NCBI GenBank assembly: GCA_963977495.1
Contig: CAXBOT010000001.1
Location: 248,001-312,000 of the forward strand
Reading direction: 5' to 3'
Source of the DNA: UBA1672 sp963977495
Lineage (GTDB): Bacteria > Pseudomonadota > Alphaproteobacteria > Micavibrionales > Micavibrionaceae
DNA: 64,000 nt
Shown here: one piece after another, positions 8,280 to 17,915 of the stretch
Layout of the letters: each line of letters begins with the position of its first letter
How positions within the stretch are numbered: position 1 is the first letter of the stretch
The notes under the pieces: model-generated
The model's database searches: none
The model's input: only the letters and a program-made list of their open reading frames with translations
What the model was told of the DNA's origin: nothing
Position numbers and translations under genes: made by a program

Positions 8280-11039
8280 TACGGCATCCTTTAAGCCTGT
8301 TTTGATGATTTCCGTATCGGCGGGGAATGCGCCATGTAAACGTGACGGCAGCATAGAATCCAGCATAACAAATATGCCCTTATCATCACCACGCCGTACC
8401 AAGCGCCCAAAGGCTTGTTTGAGCTTAAGCCGCGTCATCATTTCATCATAACGGCGTTTGCCAAAGGCGTTGCGCCGCGCTTTATGCAGCAATGTCGGGC
8501 GCGGCCATGGTACGCGATCAAAAACCAGTAATCGGAGTGATTGTCCCGGAACATCCACGCCATCGCGCACAGCGTCCGTTCCCAAAAGACAGGCATGCTC
8601 ATCATCGCGGAAAATATCAATCAATGTGCCGGTATCAATCCTGTCGATATGCTGCCCATAGAGGGTGATTCCCGATTTTTCGAGGGGGAGGGCGATTTTA
8701 TCATGCACAGCGCGCAATCGTTGAATAGCGGTGAATAAACCGAGCGCACCGCCGCCGCTGGCTGCAAATAAAGCCTGATACGCCGCGGATACTTGCCCTA
8801 AATCATGTTTGTTGACGTCATTGATAATCAGAACCTTGGTATTTTGCGCGTAATCAAAGGGCGAGGAAAAGCTGCTCTGGTGCGGTTCTGCGCTCAAATA
8901 ATGTGCGCCTGTGCGCTCTAGGGCGGTTTGCCAATCCATTTCCTCATCGCCGCTATGATCTTGCAAGGTCGCAGAGGTCACCGTCATACCGTGAAGGTGC
9001 GGGCGGATACTGGTCGCGAAAGGTTTCATCGGGTCGATATAGTGACGGTATATGCCAACATCCAATGACTTTCCGTCAACGCGCTCAATTTCCATCCAAT
9101 CGACAAAGCCTTCAACCGCTTCACCTGTCTCCATGGTTTCGAGCATGGCAATCCAGCTTTTGAGAGTGAAACTGCCGCGCCGCTCCAATGAAGTTGAGAG
9201 CGCATCAAGGCGTTTGCGTGTGTCACTATCCATTTCCCCTTGGTCGTCAACAAGGCGTTGATGCATCAATTTCGCCAAGGCATCCATGGGGGTTAGTAAA
9301 TTCAAAAGCGCTTTCTTTAAGGCGCGGCAGGCGGCGATTATATCGTCATCAAGCGGGAATAGCGGTGTTTCGATTGAGTAGGGGGTATCGCTCGCCTCGA
9401 CGCGGGCAAAGACAAGGCGGTAGACTTCCATCAAGAATGTTTCGGTTGGCCCGTTGGGGGATTTATCCTTGAAACGTCTGCTCCATCCCTGTTCACATAA
9501 ATTCGTGGCGTGGTGGAGAATATCTTCCAGTGCGCGCTGCGCGGTTTCATCGCCCTCTATCAAATCTTCGACGCGGCGTTTTAACCCTCTGGCGCGTCCC
9601 TTGCGTCCGCCTTCATTGCCCAAGATCCAGCGTCTTAAATCGGCAGTTTCGCGGGCGGTGAGGTGCGCGGAGAAGGCACTGTCTGCCGCGCTGAATAAAT
9701 GGTGTCCTTCATCAAAGATATAGCGTGTGGGCATGCCGTCACTGGAGGACGACATCGCCGATTGGATCATCACCAACGCGTGATTGGCAATGACAAGGCG
9801 TGATCGTTTGGCCTTGCGCACAGATCGTTCGATAAAGCAGCGGTTATAGTGATCGCAGGCCGAGTAAATACATTCCCCGCGCCGATCGGCAAGGCCGTAT
9901 GTATTGGCAAACCCCAGAAGGCCAGCCAGCCAGCCGGGGAAGTCTGCGCCGCTGAGGTCGCCATCCTTGGTGGCGGCAGTCCAGCGCGCCATGATACCCG
10001 ATGCCACGACCTGACGCGTGTTATGTGATAATGCTGCGCCCGCTGCGGCATCTTCCAGATTAAGAAGGCACAGGTAGTTTTCCCGCCCCTTGCGTACGGA
10101 AACATAGGCATCTTTTACCACAGGATGCGGATAAAGGCGGTCAAGCTCGCTGTCAATCTGGCGTTGCAGGTTCTTGGTGTAGGTTGAAATCCAGACAGAG
10201 CCCTCGTTCTTTTCCGCCCAAACGCTGGCAGGGGCGAGGTAACCAAGCGTTTTTCCAACACCTGTTCCGGCCTCGGCCAGAATGATATGCGGGTTTTCAT
10301 CCTCTCGCATGGGGGCAAACATCTTGCGCACCGCATCGGTGTATGATTTTTGCTGCGGCCTGATTTCGGCAGGTTTATCGCCAACACTGAGAAGCTCTTC
10401 CAATCGTGCAAAGGCTTCGTCGTCACTGACATCTTCCTGAGAGGTTGGCGGTTGCGGGGCTTCGTCTGCCCATTCGGGTAAATGTTTCCAAACATTCAAC
10501 GCCGCGCGCGAGGAGATATCCTCTTCGGCGTGGTAGTCCTGCCCCAAGGCGGTAAAGATAAATGGCGTCCAAGCCCAACCCTTTCCCTTTAGTCCCATAA
10601 CCGCCGCAATTTTTAGCGGGTCTGCCTTCTCGCTCAGCATATCTTTTTGTAAGTCGGTTAATAAGGCACGCGCTGCGTCCATTAAGGCAAATGGATAATC
10701 TTCGAAGGTCTTAGGCGGCGCGCATCCCAAGGCGCGGCACAGGCCAACGGGGGTAGGAACACAAAAGCGCGTAGGGTGTACAAAGGCGTAGAGTTCCAGC
10801 ACATCAAAGGTGAAAAACTCCTCAAATCCTAAGCGGCTTTTGGTGTAGGGCGCGTGGCAAACCATAACGGCAGCATTGCGGATAAGCGGCGCGGCTTCTT
10901 GATGGGGGAGCGTTTGCAATTCACCGTCCGTGGTGAGCAGCGCGCATTGCTCAGCATTTGCGAAAATCGCAGGAACATCAGGCAGACTGATATGCTCTGG
11001 CATTAGAATCGCGGGCTGTGTGCTCATACTTATCTGCAT
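8253..11039 (-). CDS. DinG/XPD-type Fe-S DNA helicase with N-terminal extension
   Basis: 928-residue superfamily 2 helicase of the DinG/YoaA type, which unwinds DNA 5' to 3' and resolves R-loops or damaged-fork structures. The P-loop AEAGTGVGKT is near residue 255-264, and the DEAH-box variant FDEGHH is near 442. Cysteines that fit the Fe-S cluster lie between them (YLCLLN; CIYSACDHYNRC). The C-terminal motif VI region has AFGRLVRRGDDKG. The first ~230 residues are extra compared with E. coli DinG and look like a degenerate 3'-5' exonuclease-like fold (VCHAP, FTFDVLELYAF). The start is either ATG 11039 or ATG 11027. It is divergent from the small gene at 11117. Confidence 0.88.
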   Translation of the reverse strand: MQISMSTQPAILMPEHISLPDVPAIFANAEQCALLTTDGELQTLPHQEAAPLIRNAAVMVCHAPYTKSRLGFEEFFTFDVLELYAFVHPTRFCVPTPVGLCRALGCAPPKTFEDYPFALMDAARALLTDLQKDMLSEKADPLKIAAVMGLKGKGWAWTPFIFTALGQDYHAEEDISSRAALNVWKHLPEWADEAPQPPTSQEDVSDDEAFARLEELLSVGDKPAEIRPQQKSYTDAVRKMFAPMREDENPHIILAEAGTGVGKTLGYLAPASVWAEKNEGSVWISTYTKNLQRQIDSELDRLYPHPVVKDAYVSVRKGRENYLCLLNLEDAAAGAALSHNTRQVVASGIMARWTAATKDGDLSGADFPGWLAGLLGFANTYGLADRRGECIYSACDHYNRCFIERSVRKAKRSRLVIANHALVMIQSAMSSSSDGMPTRYIFDEGHHLFSAADSAFSAHLTARETADLRRWILGNEGGRKGRARGLKRRVEDLIEGDETAQRALEDILHHATNLCEQGWSRRFKDKSPNGPTETFLMEVYRLVFARVEASDTPYSIETPLFPLDDDIIAACRALKKALLNLLTPMDALAKLMHQRLVDDQGEMDSDTRKRLDALSTSLERRGSFTLKSWIAMLETMETGEAVEGFVDWMEIERVDGKSLDVGIYRHYIDPMKPFATSIRPHLHGMTVTSATLQDHSGDEEMDWQTALERTGAHYLSAEPHQSSFSSPFDYAQNTKVLIINDVNKHDLGQVSAAYQALFAASGGGALGLFTAIQRLRAVHDKIALPLEKSGITLYGQHIDRIDTGTLIDIFRDDEHACLLGTDAVRDGVDVPGQSLRLLVFDRVPWPRPTLLHKARRNAFGKRRYDEMMTRLKLKQAFGRLVRRGDDKGIFVMLDSMLPSRLHGAFPADTEIIKTGLKDAVSIIARMNE

Positions 11040-11116
11040 AGCATGTTTTATTGGACAAGAGGAATACGATGACGATATATTGTTCAGGCAATAAACAAGA
11101 TTTAGGGAGATAAAAA

Positions 11117-11311
11117 ATGGATGATGGATTTGATGCAGATCGCGAAATGATGTTGATGATGCTGGATAAGGGACTTATTCCAAGCGGCAATGGCAGTTTT
11201 GTTGAAGTTTCCGCAGAAGCGGCAGAAACGATTAAAGGCGAGATTGAAGCCGGAGCAAGCTTTTCATCCGGTCAGCCGGAAGTTGTTTATGGCGAGCCTG
11301 ACAGCCCATAA
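11117..11311 (+). CDS. Hypothetical small acidic protein
   Basis: 64-residue acidic protein (MDDGFDADREMMLMMLDKG at the N terminus), with a methionine-rich helix followed by an EVSAEAAETIKGEIEAG segment. It has its own ribosome site (AGGGAG) and an intrinsic terminator about 30 bases after the stop, which supports a real, independently expressed gene. No family is recognised. Confidence 0.6.
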   Translation: MDDGFDADREMMLMMLDKGLIPSGNGSFVEVSAEAAETIKGEIEAGASFSSGQPEVVYGEPDSP

Positions 11312-11340
11312 TCAACGACGTATCATAAACAATAATGTGG

Positions 11341-11380
11341 AGCGCTGCCCTGTATTTTAGGGGGCAGTGCTTATTTTTTT
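11341..11380 (+). terminator. Intrinsic terminator
   Basis: The stem AGCGCTGCCCT pairs with AGGGGGCAGTGCTT around a short TATTTT loop and is followed by a T-rich run. It serves the small plus-strand gene; the stop codon of the minus-strand MscS gene lies inside it. Confidence 0.85.
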
Positions 11381-12675
11381 GCGGACTTTGAAGATTGTGC
11401 GGCTTTTGCTGCTTTCGCCTTGGGCGTCGCTTTTTTCGCTGCAGTTACTTTCGCGGCTTGTTTTGCACCTGCGGGCGGTGTGAATGGCTCAGGTTTATCA
11501 CCATCAGGCAGGCTTTCGACATAAAGGGATTGTGATGGGAATGCAAAATCCGTCTTGGCGTTGTCTTCGACAATTTCCTTGATCTTCAGGGCAAAGGATT
11601 CCTTGATCTCCAGCCATTTTCCCCAGTCGGTGGTTTTGGTGAAACAATAAATCATGAAATCAATAGAGGAACTGTTGAAGCTGTCCAATCGCACAAATGT
11701 GGAAACCTTCGGCGGTTTTTCGAAATCATCATTGGTGGCTAGATATTCGCTGATTTGATCGCGGATGAGCATGAGTTGTTCGTGGTTGGTTTTGTAGACG
11801 ACCCCAATTTTCCAGTAAATACGGCGGTTGGTCATGCGGCTGAAATTTGTAATGACGGCGTCTGACAAATCAGAGTTCGGAACATAGACAGGCGCTTTGT
11901 CGAAACGGCGTACACGGGTGGAGCGAAAGCCGATATCTTCGACTGTCCCCTCGACAATGCCATCGACCTTAATCCAGTCACCAGGGTGAAAGCGTTTTTC
12001 GGCAATCACTGTGATGCCGCCAATTAGGTTTTTGAACAAATCCTGCGCGCCCAAGGCGATGGCGGCACCGAATAAACCCAAGCCAGCCAAAAGCGGGCCA
12101 ATCGCGATGCCCCATACTTCAAGAACAACCGATGCACCGATGAACATGACCAAGACTTTTAAGAATTTGAAAATCCAATCAATCATGGTTTTTGACAGAA
12201 CTTTTTCAAACTTTCTTGAAAGGCGTTGGATGGGCTGTAATGTACGGTAGAGCGCCCAGAAAATGGCATAGGCAATCATCGAGCGTATGATGCGCGACAT
12301 GAATATGGCCATAAACCCTTCGAGGTTCAGGGTTTGTGTGGCGAAGAAAACACCCATAATGATTGGAATAAAACGAATTGGCGGTGTGATCGCCATGATT
12401 ATTTTGTCATCAATATCTGTTTCTGATTTTTTTGTCCAAAGATGGATTGTGTGCAGAATATATTTGCTCAGTAGGCCGCGTAGAATTAAAAATGCGGTAA
12501 AGATCATCAGGGCGATCAGTATTTTCCCGATATCGACACCCATAAAGCCATCATGCCAGACACTTACAACTTCTTGCCAGAATGATGTCATGTTTTTATC
12601 GCCGACCGCGGGGTCTATCACGGACAGGTCGGGTAAAATATTGACGGTTTCTGTTGTTGCTGTTTCTGCTGCCAT
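11371..12675 (-). CDS. MscS-family mechanosensitive channel with Ala/Lys-rich tail
   Basis: 434-residue membrane protein. Four or five hydrophobic segments are visible between residues ~45 and 220, the last being the pore-lining helix (LLAGLGLFGAAIALGAQDL) with the glycine/alanine pattern of MscS TM3. The cytoplasmic beta domain follows (RFHPGDWIKVDGIVEGTVEDIG; VYVPNSDLSDAVITNFSR). The protein releases solutes under osmotic downshift. The last ~35 residues are an Ala/Lys repeat (TAAKKATPKAKAAKAA) not typical of short MscS proteins. It is divergent from the nitroreductase at 12757. Confidence 0.92.
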   Translation of the reverse strand: MAAETATTETVNILPDLSVIDPAVGDKNMTSFWQEVVSVWHDGFMGVDIGKILIALMIFTAFLILRGLLSKYILHTIHLWTKKSETDIDDKIIMAITPPIRFIPIIMGVFFATQTLNLEGFMAIFMSRIIRSMIAYAIFWALYRTLQPIQRLSRKFEKVLSKTMIDWIFKFLKVLVMFIGASVVLEVWGIAIGPLLAGLGLFGAAIALGAQDLFKNLIGGITVIAEKRFHPGDWIKVDGIVEGTVEDIGFRSTRVRRFDKAPVYVPNSDLSDAVITNFSRMTNRRIYWKIGVVYKTNHEQLMLIRDQISEYLATNDDFEKPPKVSTFVRLDSFNSSSIDFMIYCFTKTTDWGKWLEIKESFALKIKEIVEDNAKTDFAFPSQSLYVESLPDGDKPEPFTPPAGAKQAAKVTAAKKATPKAKAAKAAQSSKSAKK

Positions 12676-12756
12676 GGTGTGGCGTACTCCTGATTATTTT
12701 GATAATGTCTTGTCCGCAAGATAAGCATAAGCCAAAGATTAAACAAGGGTGGATCT

Positions 12757-13428
12757 ATGAAAATTATGTCAGGTGTGCGTTCCGATGAGACGCTGGAGTA
12801 TATGTTATCGCGCCGCAGTGTTATGGCGCAATTACTAAAAGAGCCTGCGCCATCGCGCGAAGAATTAGAAACGATATTAAGCGCCGCAGCGCGTGTTCCT
12901 GACCATGGGAAGTTGTCACCGTGGTACTTTTTGACCTTCGAAGGGACGCAGCGCGTTGTCTTAGGGGAAAAGATCAGGGATTTATTCGTGCAGGATAATC
13001 CTGATGCCAAGCCAGAGCATAGAGAGATAGAAGAGGGTCGCTTTACCCGCGCACCGCTCGTTGTTGGGGTGGTTTCACGCATACGCACCGGCAAACCACC
13101 CATGTGGGAGCAGATCTTATCCAGCGGCGCTGTTTGTATGAATATGGTGATGGCGGCAAATGCGTGCGGTTATGGCGCGCAGTGGCTCACAGAATGGTAT
13201 GCCTATGATACGCGGTTTCGTGAGTTTCTGGGGTTGGATGCGCGTGATACGATTGCAGGCTTTATCCATATCGGGCGCGTTGATGAAACACCGGAAGATC
13301 GTCCGCGTCCTGATCTTGCCCATATCGTTACACAATGGGAAGAGGGGAAGGCGATCAATAAGGGAGAGCAATATAATGCCGATAAATTCGGTATGCCGCT
13401 TCAGGGCTTTGACTTCTCAGAAATCTAG
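12757..13428 (+). CDS. Nitroreductase-family FMN oxidoreductase (YdjA-like)
   Basis: 223-residue flavoprotein of the nitroreductase fold. The RRSVM motif near the N terminus (FMN phosphate contact), the AARVPDHGKLSPWYFLTFEG block, and the C-terminal GYGAQWLTEW and GFIHIGRVDE segments are typical of YdjA-like members, which reduce nitro or quinone compounds with NAD(P)H; the natural substrate is unknown. A start site with AGGGTGG upstream supports ATG 12757. The 3' end overlaps the convergent gene by four bases. Confidence 0.88.
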   Translation: MKIMSGVRSDETLEYMLSRRSVMAQLLKEPAPSREELETILSAAARVPDHGKLSPWYFLTFEGTQRVVLGEKIRDLFVQDNPDAKPEHREIEEGRFTRAPLVVGVVSRIRTGKPPMWEQILSSGAVCMNMVMAANACGYGAQWLTEWYAYDTRFREFLGLDARDTIAGFIHIGRVDETPEDRPRPDLAHIVTQWEEGKAINKGEQYNADKFGMPLQGFDFSEI

Positions 13429-13934
13429 GCGTGTCCCCACACCTTATTCCAGATATTGGATAATGAGAAATAATTGAATTTCGATGTTAAGTGCATCTTC
13501 ATCGTCGCATTGCGTAAGGCCATGCGATAATTGGGGGCGATACCTGTGCTGCCATCTTCGAGAATAACCATGGAAAGGTTTCCTCTCCCATGTGGCGCAG
13601 ATATGATTTTTGTTTCTTTGACCATGTCATTGCCAAGCGATAAAGAGCGTTTGGCGTGGAAACCCGGATAATCACGCATTACATTTGCGTCGTTGACCAG
13701 CCCCAGGTCATATTCACGATTATCCAGACCACGCCATAATAGGTGCTTTCCCTCTGGTGCTTTTTGATAACGGTATTTACCGATCATAAGAACCGCACCT
13801 ACGCTGAGCTCTTCGTTTAATTCTCTGAATTTTGCAGGCGAGAAACTTTGCTCTCCCATACAAAAAGCTTCGAAAGCCTCAATATGGTTTAATAGCATTT
13901 TTACTGTTGGTCGTGCCTGTTCTATACTAATCAT
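13425..13934 (-). CDS. Hypothetical protein
   Basis: 169-residue soluble protein starting at the ATG of MISIEQARPTVKML (a TTG one codon earlier is also in frame). No signal peptide or membrane helix is visible. The middle is rich in basic residues (YRYQKAPEGKHLLWRGLDN) and the end is aromatic (KFNYFSLSNIWNKVWGHA). No family is recognised. About 260 bases without a gene separate it from lysK. Confidence 0.6.
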   Translation of the reverse strand: MISIEQARPTVKMLLNHIEAFEAFCMGEQSFSPAKFRELNEELSVGAVLMIGKYRYQKAPEGKHLLWRGLDNREYDLGLVNDANVMRDYPGFHAKRSLSLGNDMVKETKIISAPHGRGNLSMVILEDGSTGIAPNYRMALRNATMKMHLTSKFNYFSLSNIWNKVWGHA

Positions 13935-14194
13935 CAATAGTAACTCTTATTCTCTGTACTTGTTTTGATGTGTGCCCCCACACAACAATGGCATAACGCC
14001 ATATACTAACTTTAGTATAGGGATGTTTAAAAATTACTTAAAATTTTATACATTTTTTATGTAAAACAAATATGGGTTGAGAGTTGTGGGGGTAAGTGTT
14101 TGTTTTTAAATGAAAGTGTTGTGATGAACTTTTTATTTATTTGTAGCAAAAATCAATGGCGAAGCCCCACGGCGGAATAGAGCCGTACCTCTAA

Positions 14195-15820
14195 TTACGC
14201 CGCCGCCAACTTACCATCTAAGGCATTACGGATCAGTGCTACGGTTTCTTTTGGACCATATAGGGCGATGAATGAGCCAAAACGCGGCCCTTGATCTTGC
14301 CCCAAAAGCACCTGATAAAGCGCTTGGAACCAATCGCGCAGTTCCTCCTTATCATAGCCGTTATCTTTACCGGCATCGAAAACCGCCGTCATATAGTCCT
14401 CAGCACCCAGCCCCGTATCAAGGCTTTCCAGCTTATCTGCAAGGGCGGATAGGGCTTTGCTCTCGCGTTCATCAGGGGCGCGGTATGATTTTTCGGGCAG
14501 GACAAAGTCTTTGTAATACTGAATGGCGTAGCCAACCAAGCGATCCAAAAACGGCGCGTTTTCAGGCGTGGCTTCGGGGGCATATTGATTGATGTATCCC
14601 CAAAGTATTTCCGCATCATCGGTGTTTGCGGCGTTCACAAGGTTCAGCAACAAACCGAAAGAAATCGGGGAATGCTGTGAATCAGGGACTTTACCGCCAT
14701 GGATATACCATGCGGGGTTATCAAGTTGTTTCGCAGGCTCTTGCGTAGGTAGTTTTTCCACGAAGGTAATATATTCATCCACGGCCTTTGGAATGATATC
14801 AAAATAGAGTTTTTTCGCGCTGGTCGGGCGTTGGAACATATAATAGGCCAGACTTTCATGCGGTGCATAAGTCAGCCATTCTTCCATGCTCAGGCCATTG
14901 CCTTTGGATTTTGAAATCTTCTGTCCTTTTTCATCAAGGAAAAGCTCGTAATGGAAACCCGCCGGATTAGGGCGCCCCAGAATTTTCAGGATTTGCTTTG
15001 AGATGTCAGCAGAGCTTTTCAGGTCTTTTCCGCTCATCTCGTAATCAACATCCAGCGCATGCCAGCGTAATGCCCAGTCGGCGCGCCATTGTGCCTTGAC
15101 CTTGCCGCCTGCGACTTTTTGTGTGATGCGCGTGCCGTCTTCATCTTCAAAGGTGATTGTGCCGTTTTCCGCATCTGTTTCCAGAATAGGGACTTGCAAA
15201 ACATTGCCACTCGAAGGCGAAATAGGCAAGAAAGGTGAGTAGGTTGCGGCGCGTTCTTCACCTAATATCGGAAGAACGGCTTCTTTGATTTCTTCATGAT
15301 GCTTGAGCATAAGAAGCAATGTTTCATCGAATTTTCCGGTGGAATAGCAATCATCCGTGGAACTCATAAATTCGTAATCAAAACCGAATTCATCCAAAAA
15401 TGCGCGCAGTTGTGCGTTATTGTGATGGCCAAAGCTTGCATATTCCGTATCAAACGGGTTGGGCACTTTGGTTAAAGGCTGCCCGATGTAATTGGCCAGC
15501 ATGTCCTGATTGGGCACATTGCCCGGAACTTTGCGCAGACCGTCAAGATCATCCGAAAAGGCGATCAGTTTTGTCGGGATGTCAGGGTGTAGCTGTTGAA
15601 AGGCGCGCATGACCATTGTTGTACGGCAAACTTCGCCGAATGTACCGATATGCGGCAGACCTGATGGGCCATAACCTGTTTCGAATAGAACATAGCCCTT
15701 TTCGGGTGTTTGCACCTGTCCGCGACCAATCGCGCGTAAACGTTTGACCACTGCCTTGGCTTCTTCAAAAGCCCATGTTCGGTTTTTAATAGCAATATCT
15801 GGCGTAATAGCGGCGGTCAT
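14195..15820 (-). CDS. lysK: Lysyl-tRNA synthetase, class I
   Basis: 541-residue enzyme that charges tRNA-Lys. Both class I signatures are present: the HIGH-type motif in GPSGLPHIGTFGEV, and the KMSKS-type motif as KISKSKGNGLS. Class I LysRS is the archaeal-type enzyme found in alphaproteobacteria and a few other bacteria instead of the class II enzyme. A good ribosome site (AAGGAT) precedes ATG 15820. It is transcribed alone. Confidence 0.96.
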   Translation of the reverse strand: MTAAITPDIAIKNRTWAFEEAKAVVKRLRAIGRGQVQTPEKGYVLFETGYGPSGLPHIGTFGEVCRTTMVMRAFQQLHPDIPTKLIAFSDDLDGLRKVPGNVPNQDMLANYIGQPLTKVPNPFDTEYASFGHHNNAQLRAFLDEFGFDYEFMSSTDDCYSTGKFDETLLLMLKHHEEIKEAVLPILGEERAATYSPFLPISPSSGNVLQVPILETDAENGTITFEDEDGTRITQKVAGGKVKAQWRADWALRWHALDVDYEMSGKDLKSSADISKQILKILGRPNPAGFHYELFLDEKGQKISKSKGNGLSMEEWLTYAPHESLAYYMFQRPTSAKKLYFDIIPKAVDEYITFVEKLPTQEPAKQLDNPAWYIHGGKVPDSQHSPISFGLLLNLVNAANTDDAEILWGYINQYAPEATPENAPFLDRLVGYAIQYYKDFVLPEKSYRAPDERESKALSALADKLESLDTGLGAEDYMTAVFDAGKDNGYDKEELRDWFQALYQVLLGQDQGPRFGSFIALYGPKETVALIRNALDGKLAAA

Positions 15821-15897
15821 TCTTTTTATCCTTCATTTTGAAGCATACAGAAATAGCAGAGAATAGCGCGGTATTCAAACGAGTTTTTACGCTGTTT

Positions 15898-16269
15898 TTA
15901 CGAGTCCATGGCGTTTTCGACTTTTTCGACGGTGCTCTGTATCTGTGAGAGGCTGTCTTCTGTTTCGTTAATCATAACAACATCAGAATATTTCCTGCGT
16001 TTATAGAGTGTTACCAATATAATGGTTGTGATGAAAAAGACATTGATACTGTTCACGATGGACAGTTTTAAGTCCTCAACATCAAAAACGCTATAGAGCA
16101 AGCTGACGATGGATGTGTAATCCCATATCAACCATGCGATTAAGGATATGTCACGGCAGGGGGTTTGTGAACGGAGCAATTTGTAAACTTGTGGCAAATA
16201 TCCAAACGTAACGACCACACCAACAGTTGAATAGAGTATTCCAATCACGTGCATTCCCTCCCATGTCAT
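15898..16269 (-). CDS. SemiSWEET-like PQ-loop membrane protein
   Basis: 123-residue protein with three hydrophobic segments: residues ~6-25, ~42-60 and ~72-90. The first ends in the PQ-loop motif GYLPQVYKLLRSQTP, which is the hallmark of SemiSWEET transporters. These form dimers that move sugars or related small solutes. A polar ~30-residue tail follows (NETEDSLSQIQSTVEKVENA). The start at 16269 lacks a clear ribosome site; ATG 16254 is an alternative. Confidence 0.75.
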   Translation of the reverse strand: MTWEGMHVIGILYSTVGVVVTFGYLPQVYKLLRSQTPCRDISLIAWLIWDYTSIVSLLYSVFDVEDLKLSIVNSINVFFITTIILVTLYKRRKYSDVVMINETEDSLSQIQSTVEKVENAMDS

Positions 16270-16338
16270 ACAACTATATGAGCAATAGCAGTGAATAAAG
16301 GATGCTACAAAATATTTTTTAGGATTTGGTGAAAGTTA

Positions 16339-17802
16339 TCAAAGGTGCAGTGTGTTATCGTCGCCCAGGTCATCTATGTCCGGCATATCAGGGGCTATGC
16401 CTTGTGTATCGCGTAACATAGTGAGCAGTTCATAACGTTCTGACTCTTTCATGAAATTGGCAAATGTTTTGCCTTTGCTTGCGGCATCGGGGTCAATATA
16501 TCTGTAATCGGCACCCATGGAGATCAGTTCATATAAGCGATCTTGATCAGTGTCATTTTTCTCTATCATGCGCATGACTTCGGTGCTGGCGCTGTGTGAT
16601 ATCGTGACACGTTCCAACGTTTCCGCCTCAATCGCAAGGAGGCTATGGGTGTCATCAAAGTTAATCGCGGCATAATCATGAGACGTGATCCCAAGTGCAT
16701 TATGCGCGACATCGTTCATATTGGTAACAACCTTTTGTGACGCAGCAGATTGCAGAACAACAAATTTCCAATCACGGCCAAGATGATCTGTTGTTGTATT
16801 GCCGTTATTCAACATATGCAGCACGCTGCTTGTGGCGGTGCGGTCATTAATGGTTTGAATGGATGTAACCTGTTCGCTTCTGGCTTGTCGTAGCAATTCC
16901 CCTTGCGACCAAATGCTGTGTTTGGCATCGCTGGATGTTGTCAAATCATAGCCGTCATCGACTTTTTGAATGAAAAAGCGATTGGGGATCGCCGTATAAT
17001 ATCCGCCAAATTCAGTTGTGTCGTTCCATGGTTTTTCTGCTTCGGTAATGCCGATGTTTTTCTTCTCTACTTTTGGGCGCCATGCCTCGGGGCCGTCCCA
17101 TGTTTCATCGTATTTATCTTCAAGGTATTTAAACAGCAACTTTTGCGCCATATCCTCATCAAGTTCATTAAATGCATCAAGACTGGGTTCGATATTCAAA
17201 TCCTTCGCAATCACCAGTTTCGCGAACATCATCGCGTAGGCTGGGTGAATATCCCATTCTTTCATAGCATTTTCAGTGAGTGATATTTTATGGAAGAAGC
17301 GCCCCGGATGGCTTTCCGGTGTCATACCCTCGCCATGCGCCGTCATATCAACGCGGTGGCCAATATCTTCGAAGAACACCGCTTTTGATCCGTTTTGGTT
17401 AAAGCGCACAACAATGTTTAAATTATCAAGAATAGCAGGCTTGGCGGTGTCATCGGTAAATCCGAATTCGGCGGTTGATTGAATGGGGCTGACATCTTTG
17501 ACGGTATCACCGCGAGATTTAACTTTGCCCTGCGATAATATGAAAGAACGATTATGCTCATCCGTAACTTTAATGCGGCCGCCTTGGTTGGAAATCATCA
17601 GGCTGCGCCCGTTTTCTTCATCCAGTACTTTGTATTTGCTTTTGTCGGGGCTGGACATAATGGCTAAGCCATCCACGTTTTTATGCGCCCATTTGCGCGT
17701 TTCATCCGAGAAAAACGCGGCGTTAAATATATTGCTCCAATTTTCAGGGAGGGATAGATGGTCAATAATGCGTACTTTTTGACTAAAACTTAGCTTTATC
17801 AT
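16339..17802 (-). CDS. Hypothetical large soluble protein with an ankyrin-like C-terminal segment
   Basis: 487-residue acidic protein without a signal peptide or membrane segment. The first two thirds match no family I know. Near residues 430-475 the sequence DQDRLYELISMGADYRYIDP, followed by GKTFANFM, has the spacing of a single ankyrin-type repeat (LxxLIxxGADxxxxD, then G-T-x-x-x). A ribosome site (GAGCAGG) precedes the ATG. It could be a protein-interaction or effector-like protein, but the function is unknown. Confidence 0.65.
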   Translation of the reverse strand: MIKLSFSQKVRIIDHLSLPENWSNIFNAAFFSDETRKWAHKNVDGLAIMSSPDKSKYKVLDEENGRSLMISNQGGRIKVTDEHNRSFILSQGKVKSRGDTVKDVSPIQSTAEFGFTDDTAKPAILDNLNIVVRFNQNGSKAVFFEDIGHRVDMTAHGEGMTPESHPGRFFHKISLTENAMKEWDIHPAYAMMFAKLVIAKDLNIEPSLDAFNELDEDMAQKLLFKYLEDKYDETWDGPEAWRPKVEKKNIGITEAEKPWNDTTEFGGYYTAIPNRFFIQKVDDGYDLTTSSDAKHSIWSQGELLRQARSEQVTSIQTINDRTATSSVLHMLNNGNTTTDHLGRDWKFVVLQSAASQKVVTNMNDVAHNALGITSHDYAAINFDDTHSLLAIEAETLERVTISHSASTEVMRMIEKNDTDQDRLYELISMGADYRYIDPDAASKGKTFANFMKESERYELLTMLRDTQGIAPDMPDIDDLGDDNTLHL

Positions 17803-17915
17803 ACCTGCTCTATCATTATTGTTATCATTGTTTCCATATTAGCTGAAAACGGCATTGGGTGCAATTCTCGTATGCGTATTTTCTTTTGTTTATGAACATC
17901 GTATAACCCATAAGT

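Noticed and set aside
14165..14190. Hairpin ACGGC/GCCGT after lysK
   Set aside because: Only five pairs and no T run, so not a convincing terminator.
17860..17915. Possible SOS box upstream of uvrB (GAAC followed by AACC)
   Set aside because: The spacing and second half do not fit GAAC-N7-GAAC or GTTC-N7-GTTC.
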